The notes: a model not told the origin generated them from the letters alone. 30,549 bases of DNA from JAGYLJ01 sp964383545 (GCA_964383545.1 CAYLHD010000005.1:1-30549); one strand, 5' to 3'; counted from the first letter of the stretch, positions 17,277-25,035 are shown. Program-made: numbers and translations.

Positions 17277-17293
17277 TTTTATTTATATAGGGT
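17277..17293. repeat. 17-nt direct repeat, copy 2
   Basis: Exact second copy of the 17-nt repeat, between the DsbA-like promoter and the stop codon of the exonuclease gene. It could be a duplicated promoter or operator segment, or slippage. Confidence 0.8.
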
Positions 17294-17297
17294 GAAT

Positions 17298-17876
17298 TTA
17301 AAATAATGTGTGGGTGGCAGAATTATCTTCTTTTTTCTCCCAATCAGAAGTATCCAGTAATATTTTTTTTATTTTAGCATCATCTTTATCTTTGTATTTT
17401 AAATAATTGTTTTTTAAAGCAAAATCGTAAACACCTTTAGTAATACGGACATCATCTAAACAATATTTTCTAATTTTTTCTATTTCACCATTTTTCCACC
17501 AAGTAATAGCTTCAAGACCGTTTCCACTTTTACCTTCGCCAAGAGTAGTTTGGGCAACATTATCTAATTTAAATCTTCTACCTGTGCTATTTTTTATTTC
17601 TTTTAGAATATCTAAACTTTTGATAATAGTAAGATCGCCTGCGTAGTGTTTGTTTAGGAGAGGAATGTCGAAGTGATCTGAATTATAGCCAATTAACATA
17701 TCGGCTTTTTCTAAAATAGGCCAAAGTCTATCAAAGTCGTCCTCCAAAAAAGAATCATAAGTATTTGTTTTCGAGTCATGAATACAGACGATGGAAATAT
17801 CTAATAGAGCTGGAGTGTTTTCCCCAATATCTTCAAAGGTATTTTTTGTTTCAATATCGAAAGTTATTTTTCTCAT
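17298..17876 (-). CDS. DEDD-type 3'-5' exonuclease, RNase H-like fold
   Basis: Predicted metal-dependent 3'-5' exonuclease of the ribonuclease H-like superfamily, close to the YprB/RNase_H_2 group. Motif I is FDIETKN (Asp7, Glu9), motif II is LIGYNSDHFDIPLL, and motif III is YCLDDVRITKGVYDFA. SLDILKEIKNSTGRRFKLDNVAQTTLG between II and III fits the family. At 192 aa it is a stand-alone exonuclease domain without polymerase or helicase parts. DNA versus RNA substrate cannot be told. It lies between the DsbA-like gene and a small membrane protein on the same strand; no obvious -10 precedes the ATG, and a 27-nt palindrome occupies the upstream spacer. Confidence 0.88.
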   Translation of the reverse strand: MRKITFDIETKNTFEDIGENTPALLDISIVCIHDSKTNTYDSFLEDDFDRLWPILEKADMLIGYNSDHFDIPLLNKHYAGDLTIIKSLDILKEIKNSTGRRFKLDNVAQTTLGEGKSGNGLEAITWWKNGEIEKIRKYCLDDVRITKGVYDFALKNNYLKYKDKDDAKIKKILLDTSDWEKKEDNSATHTLF

Positions 17877-17889
17877 GGTTTCGTTAATT

Positions 17890-17916
17890 TTTTTCAGGGG
17901 TCCGACCCCTGAAAAA
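17890..17916. repeat. 27-nt palindromic element, copy C, intergenic
   Basis: Left arm TTTTTCAGGGGT, centre CCG, right arm ACCCCTGAAAAA: perfect 12-3-12. It differs from copy B by a compensated pair in the arms (A/T exchanged on both sides), so pairing is kept. It lies between two minus-strand genes. Confidence 0.88.
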
Positions 17917-17931
17917 CATGTTATTTCTTAA

Positions 17932-18219
17932 TTAATTTTGTAGTAATAAAACCAGAACAACCCAAATGATAATCATGGGGCTGATGAAATATAAGAATGA
18001 TTTGTAAGATTTCTTAAAGATTGAATAAGATAATATCCAAATGGCTACAAAAGAGATTATTATTGGTAAAATGATTTCTCTAAATATAGCAACTCCAACA
18101 TATAAATCATTCCCTAGTTTTGACAAAAAAATAAGTGTGAATAATAAAACAACTATTGAAATTATCCCAATTACTATAGATTCAATTTTTAACCATTTAG
18201 GAAAAGTATTCCATTTCAT
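17932..18219 (-). CDS. Small three-span membrane protein
   Basis: Unrecognised 95-residue protein. Three hydrophobic segments are seen: about residues 13-33 (IESIVIGIISIVVLLFTLIF), 41-65 (VGVAIFREIILPIIISFVAI) and 75-93 (FLYFISPMIIIWVVLVLLLQ). The short loops carry Lys residues. The ATG is preceded by TAAAAT ending 4 nt upstream (minus strand), so the message may be leaderless. It lies between hisS and the exonuclease gene. Function unknown. Confidence 0.65.
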   Translation of the reverse strand: MKWNTFPKWLKIESIVIGIISIVVLLFTLIFLSKLGNDLYVGVAIFREIILPIIISFVAIWILSYSIFKKSYKSFLYFISPMIIIWVVLVLLLQN

Positions 18220-18252
18220 AAAAATTTTAATTAACTTATAATTTCAAACATC

Positions 18253-19539
18253 TTAATTAGGAGATTGGATCTCTTTGGTGATTTTTTCAGCTGTAAGTTC
18301 TTGTTCTTTGCCGGTAGCTAAGTTTTTTAATTTGAATTGGTTAGTTTGAACTTCATTTTCTCCGATGCAGATAACATAGGGGATTTTCTTTTTATTGGCT
18401 ACTGAAATTTGGTCACCAATTTTCTTGTTGGAATAATTAATAGATACATTGAGATTTGCTTTTCTTAGAGTAGTGGCTAGTTGATTAGCGTAATCGATGT
18501 ATTGTGGTTCAAGAGTGCAAAGGTAAAGCTCTGTGGTTGATTTGTATTCAGGTATTAGATTTCTGGTTTCTAGGAAATTACGAAGGGTAACATCGCCCAT
18601 ACCAAGACCAACAGCTGGAATTTTTTCACTACCAAAAATATCAAGAAGGTTGTCATAGCGACCACCACCGAAGATAGCTCGATTGTTGTCTGGGTCGGTA
18701 TCAAAAAATTCAAAGACAATACCGGTATAGTAATCGAAGCCCCTAATTAAAAAAGTATCTAATTCAACTTGGATATTTCTCTTTTTTAGTTTTTCACTTA
18801 ATTCTATGCATTTTTGAAAGTCAGGGTTACCTTTTATTATTTTTGTTATTTCTTCGCTATCAGTTTTTTCTCTAAGTAGTTGAGATTTTTCTGGTCCTAA
18901 AATATTTTCTAATTGTTCATTTGATTCTTCTTTTGATATTTTTTTTACTTTATCAAGTACTTTGATAGTTTTGTTTATTTTGTCTTTATCAGTTTCGTTG
19001 ATGGCTTCGCAAATGGCTTTAGCTAACATTCCTGCATAATTAATTTTAATTATAAAATCTTCATCTTTGGCTCCTAGAGATTTCATGATTTCATAGCCAA
19101 TGGTGATTGTTTCTACTTCTGCTTCGATTCCTTCCACTCCGAAGATGTCAGAATTAAGTTGCCAGAATTCTCTAAGTCGGCCTTTTTGAGGTCTTTCGTA
19201 ACGAAAAAAGTTTTGAATAGAATACCAACGAAGAGGATAAGCTAACTCTCTTCTTTTTTTAGCTACTAGACGAGCGATACTGGGAGTCATTTCTGGTCTA
19301 AGAGTAACATCTCTATCTCCTCTATCTTTGAAAGAATAGGTTTGTTCATTAATGATTTCTTCTCCTGATTTAGCTTTGTAGAGTTCTGTGGGTTCAAGGA
19401 CGGAAGTGTTGTATTCTTCATAACCGAAACTTTCCACTACTTGTTTAGTTTTATCAAAAATAAAGTTTTGCACAGCTAAATCTTCAGGATAGAAGTCCCG
19501 TGTTCCTTTATATGGTTCTGCACTTTGTTTTTTATTCAT
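18253..19539 (-). CDS. hisS: Histidine--tRNA ligase
   Basis: Class II aminoacyl-tRNA synthetase charging tRNA-His. N-terminal KGTRDFYPEDL is the family signature; motif 2 region reads TLRPEMTPSIARLV and RYERPQKGRLREFWQLNSDIFG. The histidine-specific GFDYYTGIVFEFF and motif 3 AIFGGGRYDNLLDIFG are present, and the C-terminal anticodon-binding domain (about 330-428) contains LYLCTLEPQY and KIGDQISVANKKKIPYVICIGENE. Length 428 aa matches the usual 420-430. A TTGTTA -17- TAAAAT promoter lies immediately upstream on the minus strand, with the -10 ending 9 nt before the ATG. Confidence 0.97.
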   Translation of the reverse strand: MNKKQSAEPYKGTRDFYPEDLAVQNFIFDKTKQVVESFGYEEYNTSVLEPTELYKAKSGEEIINEQTYSFKDRGDRDVTLRPEMTPSIARLVAKKRRELAYPLRWYSIQNFFRYERPQKGRLREFWQLNSDIFGVEGIEAEVETITIGYEIMKSLGAKDEDFIIKINYAGMLAKAICEAINETDKDKINKTIKVLDKVKKISKEESNEQLENILGPEKSQLLREKTDSEEITKIIKGNPDFQKCIELSEKLKKRNIQVELDTFLIRGFDYYTGIVFEFFDTDPDNNRAIFGGGRYDNLLDIFGSEKIPAVGLGMGDVTLRNFLETRNLIPEYKSTTELYLCTLEPQYIDYANQLATTLRKANLNVSINYSNKKIGDQISVANKKKIPYVICIGENEVQTNQFKLKNLATGKEQELTAEKITKEIQSPN

Positions 19540-19548
19540 TGTTCTCTA

Positions 19549-19577
19549 ATTTTAGCGAAATTTAGGAGAATTAACAA
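19549..19577 (-). promoter_or_regulatory. Promoter of hisS
   Basis: Read on the minus strand: TTGTTA (19572-19577), 17-nt spacer, TAAAAT (19549-19554). The -10 ends 9 nt before the ATG at 19539, so the leader would be about 3 nt. Confidence 0.6.
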
Positions 19578-19584
19578 GAGGAAA

Positions 19585-19611
19585 ATTTGGAGAGGTTGGA
19601 CCTCTCCAAAT
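19585..19611. repeat. 27-nt palindromic element, copy D, intergenic
   Basis: Left arm ATTTGGAGAGGT, centre TGG, right arm ACCTCTCCAAAT: perfect 12-3-12. Same core as copy A but different arms, again fully compensated. It lies between the divergent hisS and aldolase promoters. Confidence 0.88.
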
Positions 19612-19672
19612 ATGGAAGGGTGAGGATGGGATGAATTTTGTGAAAGAGAATTCGCTATTGTTTTGGTCCATG

Positions 19673-19681
19673 TGTTATAAT
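19673..19681 (+). promoter_or_regulatory. Extended -10 promoter of the aldolase gene
   Basis: TGTTATAAT is a perfect extended -10 ending 8 nt before the ATG at 19690; the leader would be 2 nt or less. No -35 is recognisable. Confidence 0.65.
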
Positions 19682-19689
19682 TACTTATT

Positions 19690-20583
19690 ATGTTAAATTT
19701 AAAACAAATCATTGAGCAGGCTGCTCAAAATAAACAAGCCGTGGGTCATTTTAATGTGGCTAATTTAGAAATGTTAAAGGCAACATTCTTAGCTGGTCAG
19801 GAATTGTCTAAAGAAGTTGGTCGACCAGTACCATTAATTATTGGTTTATCAGAAAGTGAAAGAAGGTTTGTTGGTTCTCGACAAATGGTAGGTTTTATTA
19901 AGAGTCTGAGAGAAGAACATGATTATCCTATTTTTGTTAACGCAGATCATTGTCATACTTTGGAAAGTGTTAAATCAGCAGCAGAAGAAGGTTTTGATTC
20001 TATTGTAATTGATAACTCAGCATTTCCTTTGGAAGAAAATATTAAATCTACAGCCGAGGCAGTTAAGTTTGTTAAGGAAAATTATCCTGATACTTTAGTG
20101 GAAGGAGAGATTGGTGTAATTGGACAGCATTCCATGTTATTGGATGAGGTGCCTGAAAAAGTAGTGATTGGTCAGGAGCAATTAACTACTGTTGAGGATG
20201 CTTTAAAATTTGTTCAGGAAACTGGAGTGGATTGTTTTGCTCCTGCTGTTGGAAATATTCATGGAATGTTGAAAAATTCTTTTAATCCTAATTTAGATAT
20301 TGAGAGAATTAAAGAAATTGCTGATAAGGTAAAAGTTATTTTAGTTTTGCATGGGGGTTCCGGAATAAAAGAAGAAGATGTTAAGAAAGCTATCTCGTCA
20401 GGTATGTCAGTAGTACATATTAGTACAGAATTGAGGAGAGCTTATAGTTTAGGTGTTCAAAATTTAAATGAAGATTTCTTTGCAAGTCATCCTGATGAGG
20501 TGACTCCTTATAAGATTATGGCTTCGGTGGTTGTTAAAGTTCAGGAGGTGGTCAGGAGGAATTTAGAGCTATTTATAGGTTAA
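19690..20583 (+). CDS. Class II fructose-bisphosphate aldolase family protein
   Basis: Zinc-dependent aldolase expected to split or form fructose 1,6-bisphosphate in glycolysis. Signatures: GHFNVANLEMLKA at the N-terminus, FVNADHCHTLESV with the catalytic Asp and a zinc His, FDSIVIDNS, VEGEIGVIG with the conserved Glu, FAPAVGNIHG and LVLHGGSGI with the two other zinc His residues, and VVHISTELR for phosphate binding. At 297 aa it is in the short class II range (about 280-310) that also covers tagatose-bisphosphate and related aldolases, so substrate is not certain. The start is supported by TGTTATAAT 8 nt upstream. Confidence 0.9.
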   Translation: MLNLKQIIEQAAQNKQAVGHFNVANLEMLKATFLAGQELSKEVGRPVPLIIGLSESERRFVGSRQMVGFIKSLREEHDYPIFVNADHCHTLESVKSAAEEGFDSIVIDNSAFPLEENIKSTAEAVKFVKENYPDTLVEGEIGVIGQHSMLLDEVPEKVVIGQEQLTTVEDALKFVQETGVDCFAPAVGNIHGMLKNSFNPNLDIERIKEIADKVKVILVLHGGSGIKEEDVKKAISSGMSVVHISTELRRAYSLGVQNLNEDFFASHPDEVTPYKIMASVVVKVQEVVRRNLELFIG

Positions 20584-20590
20584 ATTAAAA

Positions 20591-20619
20591 TTGTATAAAA
20601 GGAGTGAACTAGTTAAAAT
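20591..20619 (+). promoter_or_regulatory. Weak candidate promoter of truB
   Basis: TTGTAT (20591-20596), 17-nt spacer, TAAAAT (20614-20619); about 16 nt of leader before the ATG at 20642. Matches are modest, and readthrough from the aldolase gene is also possible. Confidence 0.3.
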
Positions 20620-20641
20620 AACCGGTATTTTCGGGTGAATT

Positions 20642-21394
20642 ATGTTGAAATTGTATAAAAAAATGGGTGAGACTCCTTTAGAGTGTTTAGGGAGGTTACA
20701 GACAGATAATCCTAAGTATGAGGATGTTAAATTGACTTATGCCGGTCGGTTAGATCCTATGGCCGAAGGTGAATTGTTAGTGTTGGTTGGAGAGGAGTGT
20801 AAAGATAAAGATAATTATCTTGGTTTGGATAAGGAGTATGAATTTGAAGTATTGCTTGGTTTTGAAACTGATACCAATGATATTTTAGGTTTACTTCAAG
20901 GGGTCCAATCTCCCAAAGTTGGTAGAGAGGACTATGATGTGGGAAGACACCAAGGAAAGATGGAAAGGTTTTTAGAAAGTATCAAAGGGAAGCAGATGCA
21001 AAAATATCCAGCTTTTTCTTCTAAAACTATTGAAGGGAAACCAATGTTTGAATTGGCAAAGGTAGGGAAGTTAGAAGGAAAAGAGATTCCAAAAAGAGAG
21101 ATTGAAATTTATGAAGCTGATTTTATTAAAAGTTATTGGATAACCGGAAGTGATTTGAAAACTGATGTTTTGAAAAGAATTTTGTTGGTAAAGGGAGATT
21201 TTCGGCAGGATGAAATTTTGGAAAAATGGGAAAACGCTCTGGTGGGAAAAAACAAAGAACAGTTTTTGGTTTCTAGGTTGAAGATTAAATGTTCCAGTGG
21301 AACCTATGTGAGAGGGTTAGTTAATTCCTTGTCCGAAAGGTTAAGTTATCCAGCTTTGGCTCTTAAAATCAAGCGATTGAAGATTTTTGATTAG
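20642..21394 (+). CDS. truB: tRNA pseudouridine(55) synthase
   Basis: Isomerises U55 in the T-loop of tRNAs to pseudouridine. It begins directly with the family N-terminal YKKMGETPLE and has the catalytic motif TYAGRLDPMAEGELLVLVG with Asp38. Downstream are KEYEFEVLLGFETDTNDILG, KGKQMQKYPAFSSKTIEGKPMFELA (family QxPPxySAxKxxGxxxyxxAR) and the C-terminal LKIKCSSGTYVRGLVNSLSERL. The length, 250 aa, is that of the core enzyme without a PUA domain. It follows the aldolase gene by 58 nt. No Shine-Dalgarno is close to the ATG. Confidence 0.94.
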   Translation: MLKLYKKMGETPLECLGRLQTDNPKYEDVKLTYAGRLDPMAEGELLVLVGEECKDKDNYLGLDKEYEFEVLLGFETDTNDILGLLQGVQSPKVGREDYDVGRHQGKMERFLESIKGKQMQKYPAFSSKTIEGKPMFELAKVGKLEGKEIPKREIEIYEADFIKSYWITGSDLKTDVLKRILLVKGDFRQDEILEKWENALVGKNKEQFLVSRLKIKCSSGTYVRGLVNSLSERLSYPALALKIKRLKIFD

Positions 21395-21467
21395 ATTGCT
21401 AAAGGTTGTTTCTTGTGGTATTTTGAAATTAGAAGTGAGTTCTTAAATATAAATAAAAATTATAAAA

Positions 21468-21473
21468 GGAGGG
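21468..21473 (+). promoter_or_regulatory. Canonical Shine-Dalgarno site
   Basis: AGGAGG, 9 nt before the ATG at 21483. A second AAGGAG (21529-21534) lies 8 nt before an in-frame ATG at 21543, so either start could be used. Such sites are absent before the surrounding core genes. A weak TTGAAA -19- TATAAA (21423-21453) could supply the promoter. Confidence 0.75.
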
Positions 21474-21482
21474 ATAAAGATT

Positions 21483-22071
21483 ATGAAAATCTTTGGGAAT
21501 GAGTCCTTAATGAACAAAGACTATAAAAAAGGAGAAAGAATCATGCCCATGAAATTGGAAGATGTGACTCTGGAAATGATCGAAAGAGTATTCTGGCTGG
21601 GGGCTTGTAGGGGTTACGCGAGTGAGAAGCCTGCTAAAAAGACTTTTTTCCCGTTGTTGCCAGGATGGAAGGGTTTTGATTTTCAGTATGGCAGGTTCGT
21701 GTATCGAGATACCTATACAGTGTTTCCTCTTAATGACTCATCAAGTGGTTCTACGACCATTTGGTTTGATCAAACTCCAGTTTGGACAATGAGTTATGGA
21801 GGGTGTTACAAGAAAAAAGCTATTCCGTTTCTCAAGCTGGCTTTGCTTTCAGCTATTGAAAAAAAAGGTATTCCTGGGTGGCCGGGGAGAATGTTATTTT
21901 GTTGATAAAAATTATCCCAGTTTTTACTACCACAATCAACCACATACTGATCTGGGTTTCGTGGAATTTTCAGGGAGAGAAGAAATTCTCTATGATGGAG
22001 GTCCCACTAACCAGCTTCATGAAAATCTCGGATATCAATGGTATCAGGGAATGACAATGATTGATTTCTGA
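21483..22071 (+). pseudogene. DUF5680-like protein, frameshifted near 21882
   Basis: Two overlapping frames form one protein. The first (21483-21905) reads through TYTVFPLNDSSSGSTTIWFDQ, PVWTMSYGGCYKK and AIPFLKLALLSAIEKKGIPGW and then stops after PGRMLFC. The second frame continues with RGECYFVDKNYP, HTDLGFVEFSGREEILYDGG and LGYQWYQGMTMIDF. Removing one C in GGCCGG (21882-21883) would give IPGWRGECYFVD, exactly the continuity expected. The pattern (PVWxMxYxGG, then FSGxExI and a final YxGGxI-like strand) is that of DUF5680, a domain of unknown function. It may be a real pseudogene or a single-base sequencing error. Composition is less AT-rich than neighbours and it has canonical Shine-Dalgarno sites, suggesting acquisition by transfer. 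Confidence 0.72.
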
Positions 22072-22093
22072 AGATGAACATCCGTCCAAACAG

Positions 22094-22127
22094 AAACCGT
22101 CCGGTTTTTATTTGGGCGGTTTTTTTT
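22094..22127 (+). terminator. Intrinsic terminator after the DUF5680-like gene
   Basis: AAACCGTCC (22094-22102) pairs with GGGCGGTTT (22114-22122, one G-T), followed by a T tract to 22127. Confidence 0.8.
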
Positions 22128-22140
22128 GTGAGCGGGGTAT

Positions 22141-22178
22141 AAAAAAAGAGGGACGGCAAAGCCGTCCCTCTTTTTTTT
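22141..22178. terminator. Bidirectional intrinsic terminator
   Basis: A7, then GAGGGACGGC, loop AAA, GCCGTCCCTC, then T8: a perfect 10-bp GC-rich stem with A and T tracts on either side. It serves both the + strand gene ending at 22071 and the minus-strand gene ending at 22195. Confidence 0.95.
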
Positions 22179-22194
22179 AGTCTTTAAGTTCTAT

Positions 22195-22611
22195 TTACAG
22201 AAATGGAACTAAATAATTTGATTGACTAACAGTTTCTATTAAGTCACTAGCAGCTAACATTACCATGAAAATTACTATGACGATAGCAATAGTAGCTAAC
22301 AATCTTTGATCTTTTTTCCAGTTAATTTTTTGCCAGATGTTTGGTAGAGCAACAATAGCAAAAATGCTGATTGTGAAAGGTATTAGCAAAGAAATAACAT
22401 AGATAGCACCCCAGGCAATATTTACCATTGGGATTAGGGTTGTGGAGGTTGTAAATGTTTTAAAAATAAAAGCAATTGCCACGAAAACGTTATTTAAGTA
22501 AGCAATAGCAAAGTAGAAAAACAAGAACAAATAACTGGTCGTTAGTATAGAATACCACGAAGAATTAAAGTAAAATTGTTTTAAAGTTTGATTTTTAACT
22601 GTATCTTCCAT
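22195..22611 (-). CDS. Hypothetical multi-span membrane protein
   Basis: Unrecognised 138-residue protein. Hydrophobic segments are seen at about residues 20-52 (probably two spans, through YLFLFFYFAIAYL and VAIAFIFKTF), 62-90 (NIAWGAIYVISLLIPFTISI) and 102-124 (LLATIAIVIVIFMVMLAASD), with a Lys-rich loop (WQKINWKKDQR) between the last two. The overall layout recalls the pilin-type small TM proteins next to secretion genes (TrbC/VirB2-like), but no such neighbours exist here, so this is not called. A TATAAA ends 5 nt before its ATG on the minus strand. Function unknown. Confidence 0.6.
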   Translation of the reverse strand: MEDTVKNQTLKQFYFNSSWYSILTTSYLFLFFYFAIAYLNNVFVAIAFIFKTFTTSTTLIPMVNIAWGAIYVISLLIPFTISIFAIVALPNIWQKINWKKDQRLLATIAIVIVIFMVMLAASDLIETVSQSNYLVPFL

Positions 22612-22730
22612 AATTTTTTATAGTTTAATAAATTACTTCTAAAACGATAATAAGCAACATTATATAACAAATTTTAGAAAAAGCAAGGGTTTGAGAAAGG
22701 GGATTTTATTGCCGAAAATCGATCTTAGTA

Positions 22731-22771
22731 ATAAGAAAAACGCTCAAACAGACACAGGTTTCTGTTGAGCG
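22731..22771 (-). terminator. Intrinsic terminator for the minus-strand gene 22777-23082
   Basis: CGCTCAA (22741-22747) pairs with TTGAGCG (22765-22771), and CAGA (22749-22752) with TCTG (22761-22764), with one bulged A. On the minus strand the stem is followed by TTTTTC. It begins 5 nt after the stop codon. Confidence 0.75.
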
Positions 22772-22776
22772 GTGGT

Positions 22777-23082
22777 TTATTGTTTCGGCTTTGTGTCTAG
22801 GTTGAGCAATGAAATAAAGCTACCTTTCGTGTCGAGGAGGACAAAATTAGGTATTATGGTTGTGTCTGCCCTCCATCCTTTGTTAAAAGGGAGAAAGATT
22901 AGTTGATCGCCGTCTTTGGCGATGTAACCTTTTTGGCCATAGTCGGCAGTTTCGAATTGACCGATTACTTCAACAACTTGTTTTTCATCTTTTATTTTAT
23001 TTTCCCAAAATGGGTTAAGTGGAAAAACACAAACGAACAAAAGTATAATAATAATTAACCATGAAATAAAGCGATTTTCCAT
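22777..23082 (-). CDS. Small exported or anchored hypothetical protein
   Basis: Unrecognised 101-residue protein. Residues 6-26 (ISWLIIIILLFVCVFPLNPF) form a signal anchor; the rest (VVEVIGQFETADYGQKGYIAKDGDQLIFLPFNKGWRADTT) looks like a small beta-rich extracytoplasmic domain. It has a canonical AAGGAG about 8 nt before the ATG, its own promoter-like TTGACA upstream and its own terminator, so it is a single-gene unit. These signals resemble the DUF5680-like gene nearby and differ from the core genes. Function unknown. Confidence 0.65.
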   Translation of the reverse strand: MENRFISWLIIIILLFVCVFPLNPFWENKIKDEKQVVEVIGQFETADYGQKGYIAKDGDQLIFLPFNKGWRADTTIIPNFVLLDTKGSFISLLNLDTKPKQ

Positions 23083-23136
23083 TTTCTCTCTCCTTAGTTA
23101 AGTTTTTTAAAAGGACTAACATTAACACTACTATTT

Positions 23137-23167
23137 ATTATGTAACATTATAAAAATATACTGTCAA
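23137..23167 (-). promoter_or_regulatory. Candidate promoter of the small exported protein gene
   Basis: On the minus strand: perfect TTGACA (23162-23167), 19-nt spacer, CATAAT (23137-23142). The leader would be about 50 nt and carries the Shine-Dalgarno. Confidence 0.4.
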
Positions 23168-23227
23168 GACTTGGAAAGGCATTGTGCTACAAAAACCTCT
23201 AATTTCTTAGTTAATTTCTTTAAAATA

Positions 23228-23236
23228 TGTTAAAAT
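23228..23236 (+). promoter_or_regulatory. Extended -10 promoter that sets the lepA start
   Basis: TGTTAAAAT ends 8 nt before the ATG at 23245. It overlaps the first codons of the alternative longer start (23227), which argues that the real start is 23245. Confidence 0.55.
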
Positions 23237-23244
23237 CGGTCTTA

Positions 23245-25023
23245 ATGAACATCAGAAAGATAAGAAACTTCTCAATTATTGCCCATATTGATCATGGTAA
23301 GTCGACTTTGGCTGATCGTATGCTTGAAGTGACTAATACTATCGAAAAAAGAAAGATGAAGGCTCAATTGTTGGATACCATGGAGTTAGAAAGAGAGCGT
23401 GGGATTACCATCAAGATGCAACCGGTGCGGATGGAATACAAAGGGTATATTTTAAATTTAATTGACACCCCTGGACATATTGATTTTTCCTATGAAGTTT
23501 CTAGGGCTTTGCGAGCAGTGGAAGGTTCGGTTTTGTTAGTGGACGCTACTCAAGGGGTCCAGGCTCAAACTTTGACAACTCTTAATATGGCGAGGGATTT
23601 GAAGATTCCGATTATTCCAGTTTTATCAAAAGTTGATTCACCTTTGGCTAGGGTGGAAGAAGTAAAAGAAGAAGTAGCGAAATTGTTGGGTTGTGAATTG
23701 GATGAAATTTACGAAACTTCAGGTAAGACTGGTCAGGGAGTTCCAGAGCTTCTTGATGGGATTTTAGAAAAAGTCTTGGAACCTACAGTAGAATACGAGG
23801 ATAATTTTAGAGCTTTAGTGTTTGATTTCAAATATTCAACTCATCGTGGAATTATTGTTTATATTCGGGTGTTGGATGGTGAGATTTCTAAAAATACTCA
23901 GTTAGTGTTTCGGGGAGCTAAAGAGAAGTTTAATTCTTTGGAAGTAGGAATTTTTTCTCCCGACGAGGTTTCTAAGGAAATTTTAAAAGCTGGTGAGATT
24001 GGCTATATTGTAACTGGAATTAAAAAACCAGGTGTAGCTTCTGTGGGTGACACCATAACTTTGTCTAAAAGCGATTTACCTGTGTTAGGAGGTTATCAAA
24101 AACCAAAACCAGTAGTGTGGGCTTCTATTTATCCCGAAGATTCAGATGATTTTAATACTTTACGTTTATCTTTAGGAAAATTACAATTGTCTGATGCGTC
24201 TTTTACTCATGATGAAGAATCTTCTGGGTCTTTGGGTCGTGGTTTTCGTTGTGGATTTTTAGGGATGCTTCACTTGGAAATTATTACGGAGAGGTTAAGA
24301 AGGGAATTTGGAATTGAATTAATTGTGACTCACCCAAGTATTTCTTACGAAGTGCATTTTAAGAAGGGCGAAAAAAAGATGATCTTTTCACCTGTCTTTT
24401 TTCCAGAACACGGTGAAGAAGAAAAGGTTTTAGAACCTTGGATTTCATTGAATATAATTGTGTCAGCTAAATATTTAGGAAATATAATGCAATTGTTTTA
24501 TGAACATGAAGCTGAAATGGGTGGTTCGGAAGATTTTGGAGATGGAAGGTTGTCAATTTATGCGGAGATGCCTTTGAGAGAGTTAATGAGAAACTTCTTT
24601 GATGATTTGAAGAGCTCTTCTTCTGGTTATGCTTCTTTATCATACGAGATGTTGGATTATCGTTTGGCTGATGTAGTGAGGATGGATGTTTTGGTAGCTG
24701 AAGATATTGTTCCAGCTTTTTCTAGAATTGTAGCGAGAAAAAGAATTCAGGAGGAAGCAGAAAAGACTGTTGATAAATTATTTAAAGTTTTGCCTCGGCA
24801 AATGTTCGTAACTAAGATTCAAGCTAAGGCTGGTGGGAGGATTATTGCTTCTCAAAAGTTATCTGCCCTTAAGAAGGATGTAACAGGACATCTTTATGGT
24901 GGAGATATTACTAGAAAAATGAAGTTGAGAGAGAAACAGAAAAAAGGCAAGAAGAAAATGCTGGCTTCTGGAAGGGTTAATATATCTCAGGATGTATTTT
25001 TAAAGATGATGAAAGGCGATTGA
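23245..25023 (+). CDS. lepA: Elongation factor 4
   Basis: Translational GTPase that acts on stalled or mis-translocated ribosomes. GTPase motifs: IAHIDHGKSTLADR (G1), RGITI (G2), DTPGHIDF (G3), LSKVDS (G4, with Ser where most family members have Asn) and ETSGKTGQG (G5). The LepA-specific C-terminus is present: GGRIIASQKLSALKKDVT then YGGDITRKMKLREKQKKGKK. The chosen ATG gives 592 residues starting MNIRKIRNFSIIAHID, matching the family; the upstream ATG at 23227 would add MLKSVL only and would overlap the -10 box. Intact gene, + strand, followed by a minus-strand microprotein. Confidence 0.96.
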   Translation: MNIRKIRNFSIIAHIDHGKSTLADRMLEVTNTIEKRKMKAQLLDTMELERERGITIKMQPVRMEYKGYILNLIDTPGHIDFSYEVSRALRAVEGSVLLVDATQGVQAQTLTTLNMARDLKIPIIPVLSKVDSPLARVEEVKEEVAKLLGCELDEIYETSGKTGQGVPELLDGILEKVLEPTVEYEDNFRALVFDFKYSTHRGIIVYIRVLDGEISKNTQLVFRGAKEKFNSLEVGIFSPDEVSKEILKAGEIGYIVTGIKKPGVASVGDTITLSKSDLPVLGGYQKPKPVVWASIYPEDSDDFNTLRLSLGKLQLSDASFTHDEESSGSLGRGFRCGFLGMLHLEIITERLRREFGIELIVTHPSISYEVHFKKGEKKMIFSPVFFPEHGEEEKVLEPWISLNIIVSAKYLGNIMQLFYEHEAEMGGSEDFGDGRLSIYAEMPLRELMRNFFDDLKSSSSGYASLSYEMLDYRLADVVRMDVLVAEDIVPAFSRIVARKRIQEEAEKTVDKLFKVLPRQMFVTKIQAKAGGRIIASQKLSALKKDVTGHLYGGDITRKMKLREKQKKGKKKMLASGRVNISQDVFLKMMKGD

Positions 25024-25035
25024 TTTTTATTTTTG

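Noticed and set aside
20898..20919. AGGGGTCC-like sequence in truB (QGVQSP codons)
   Set aside because: Resembles a palindrome half but the other half pairs only with wobbles, so it is not counted as a copy.
23553..23572. AAGGGGTCCAGG in lepA
   Set aside because: These codons encode the conserved TQGVQAQT of the GTPase; no palindrome.
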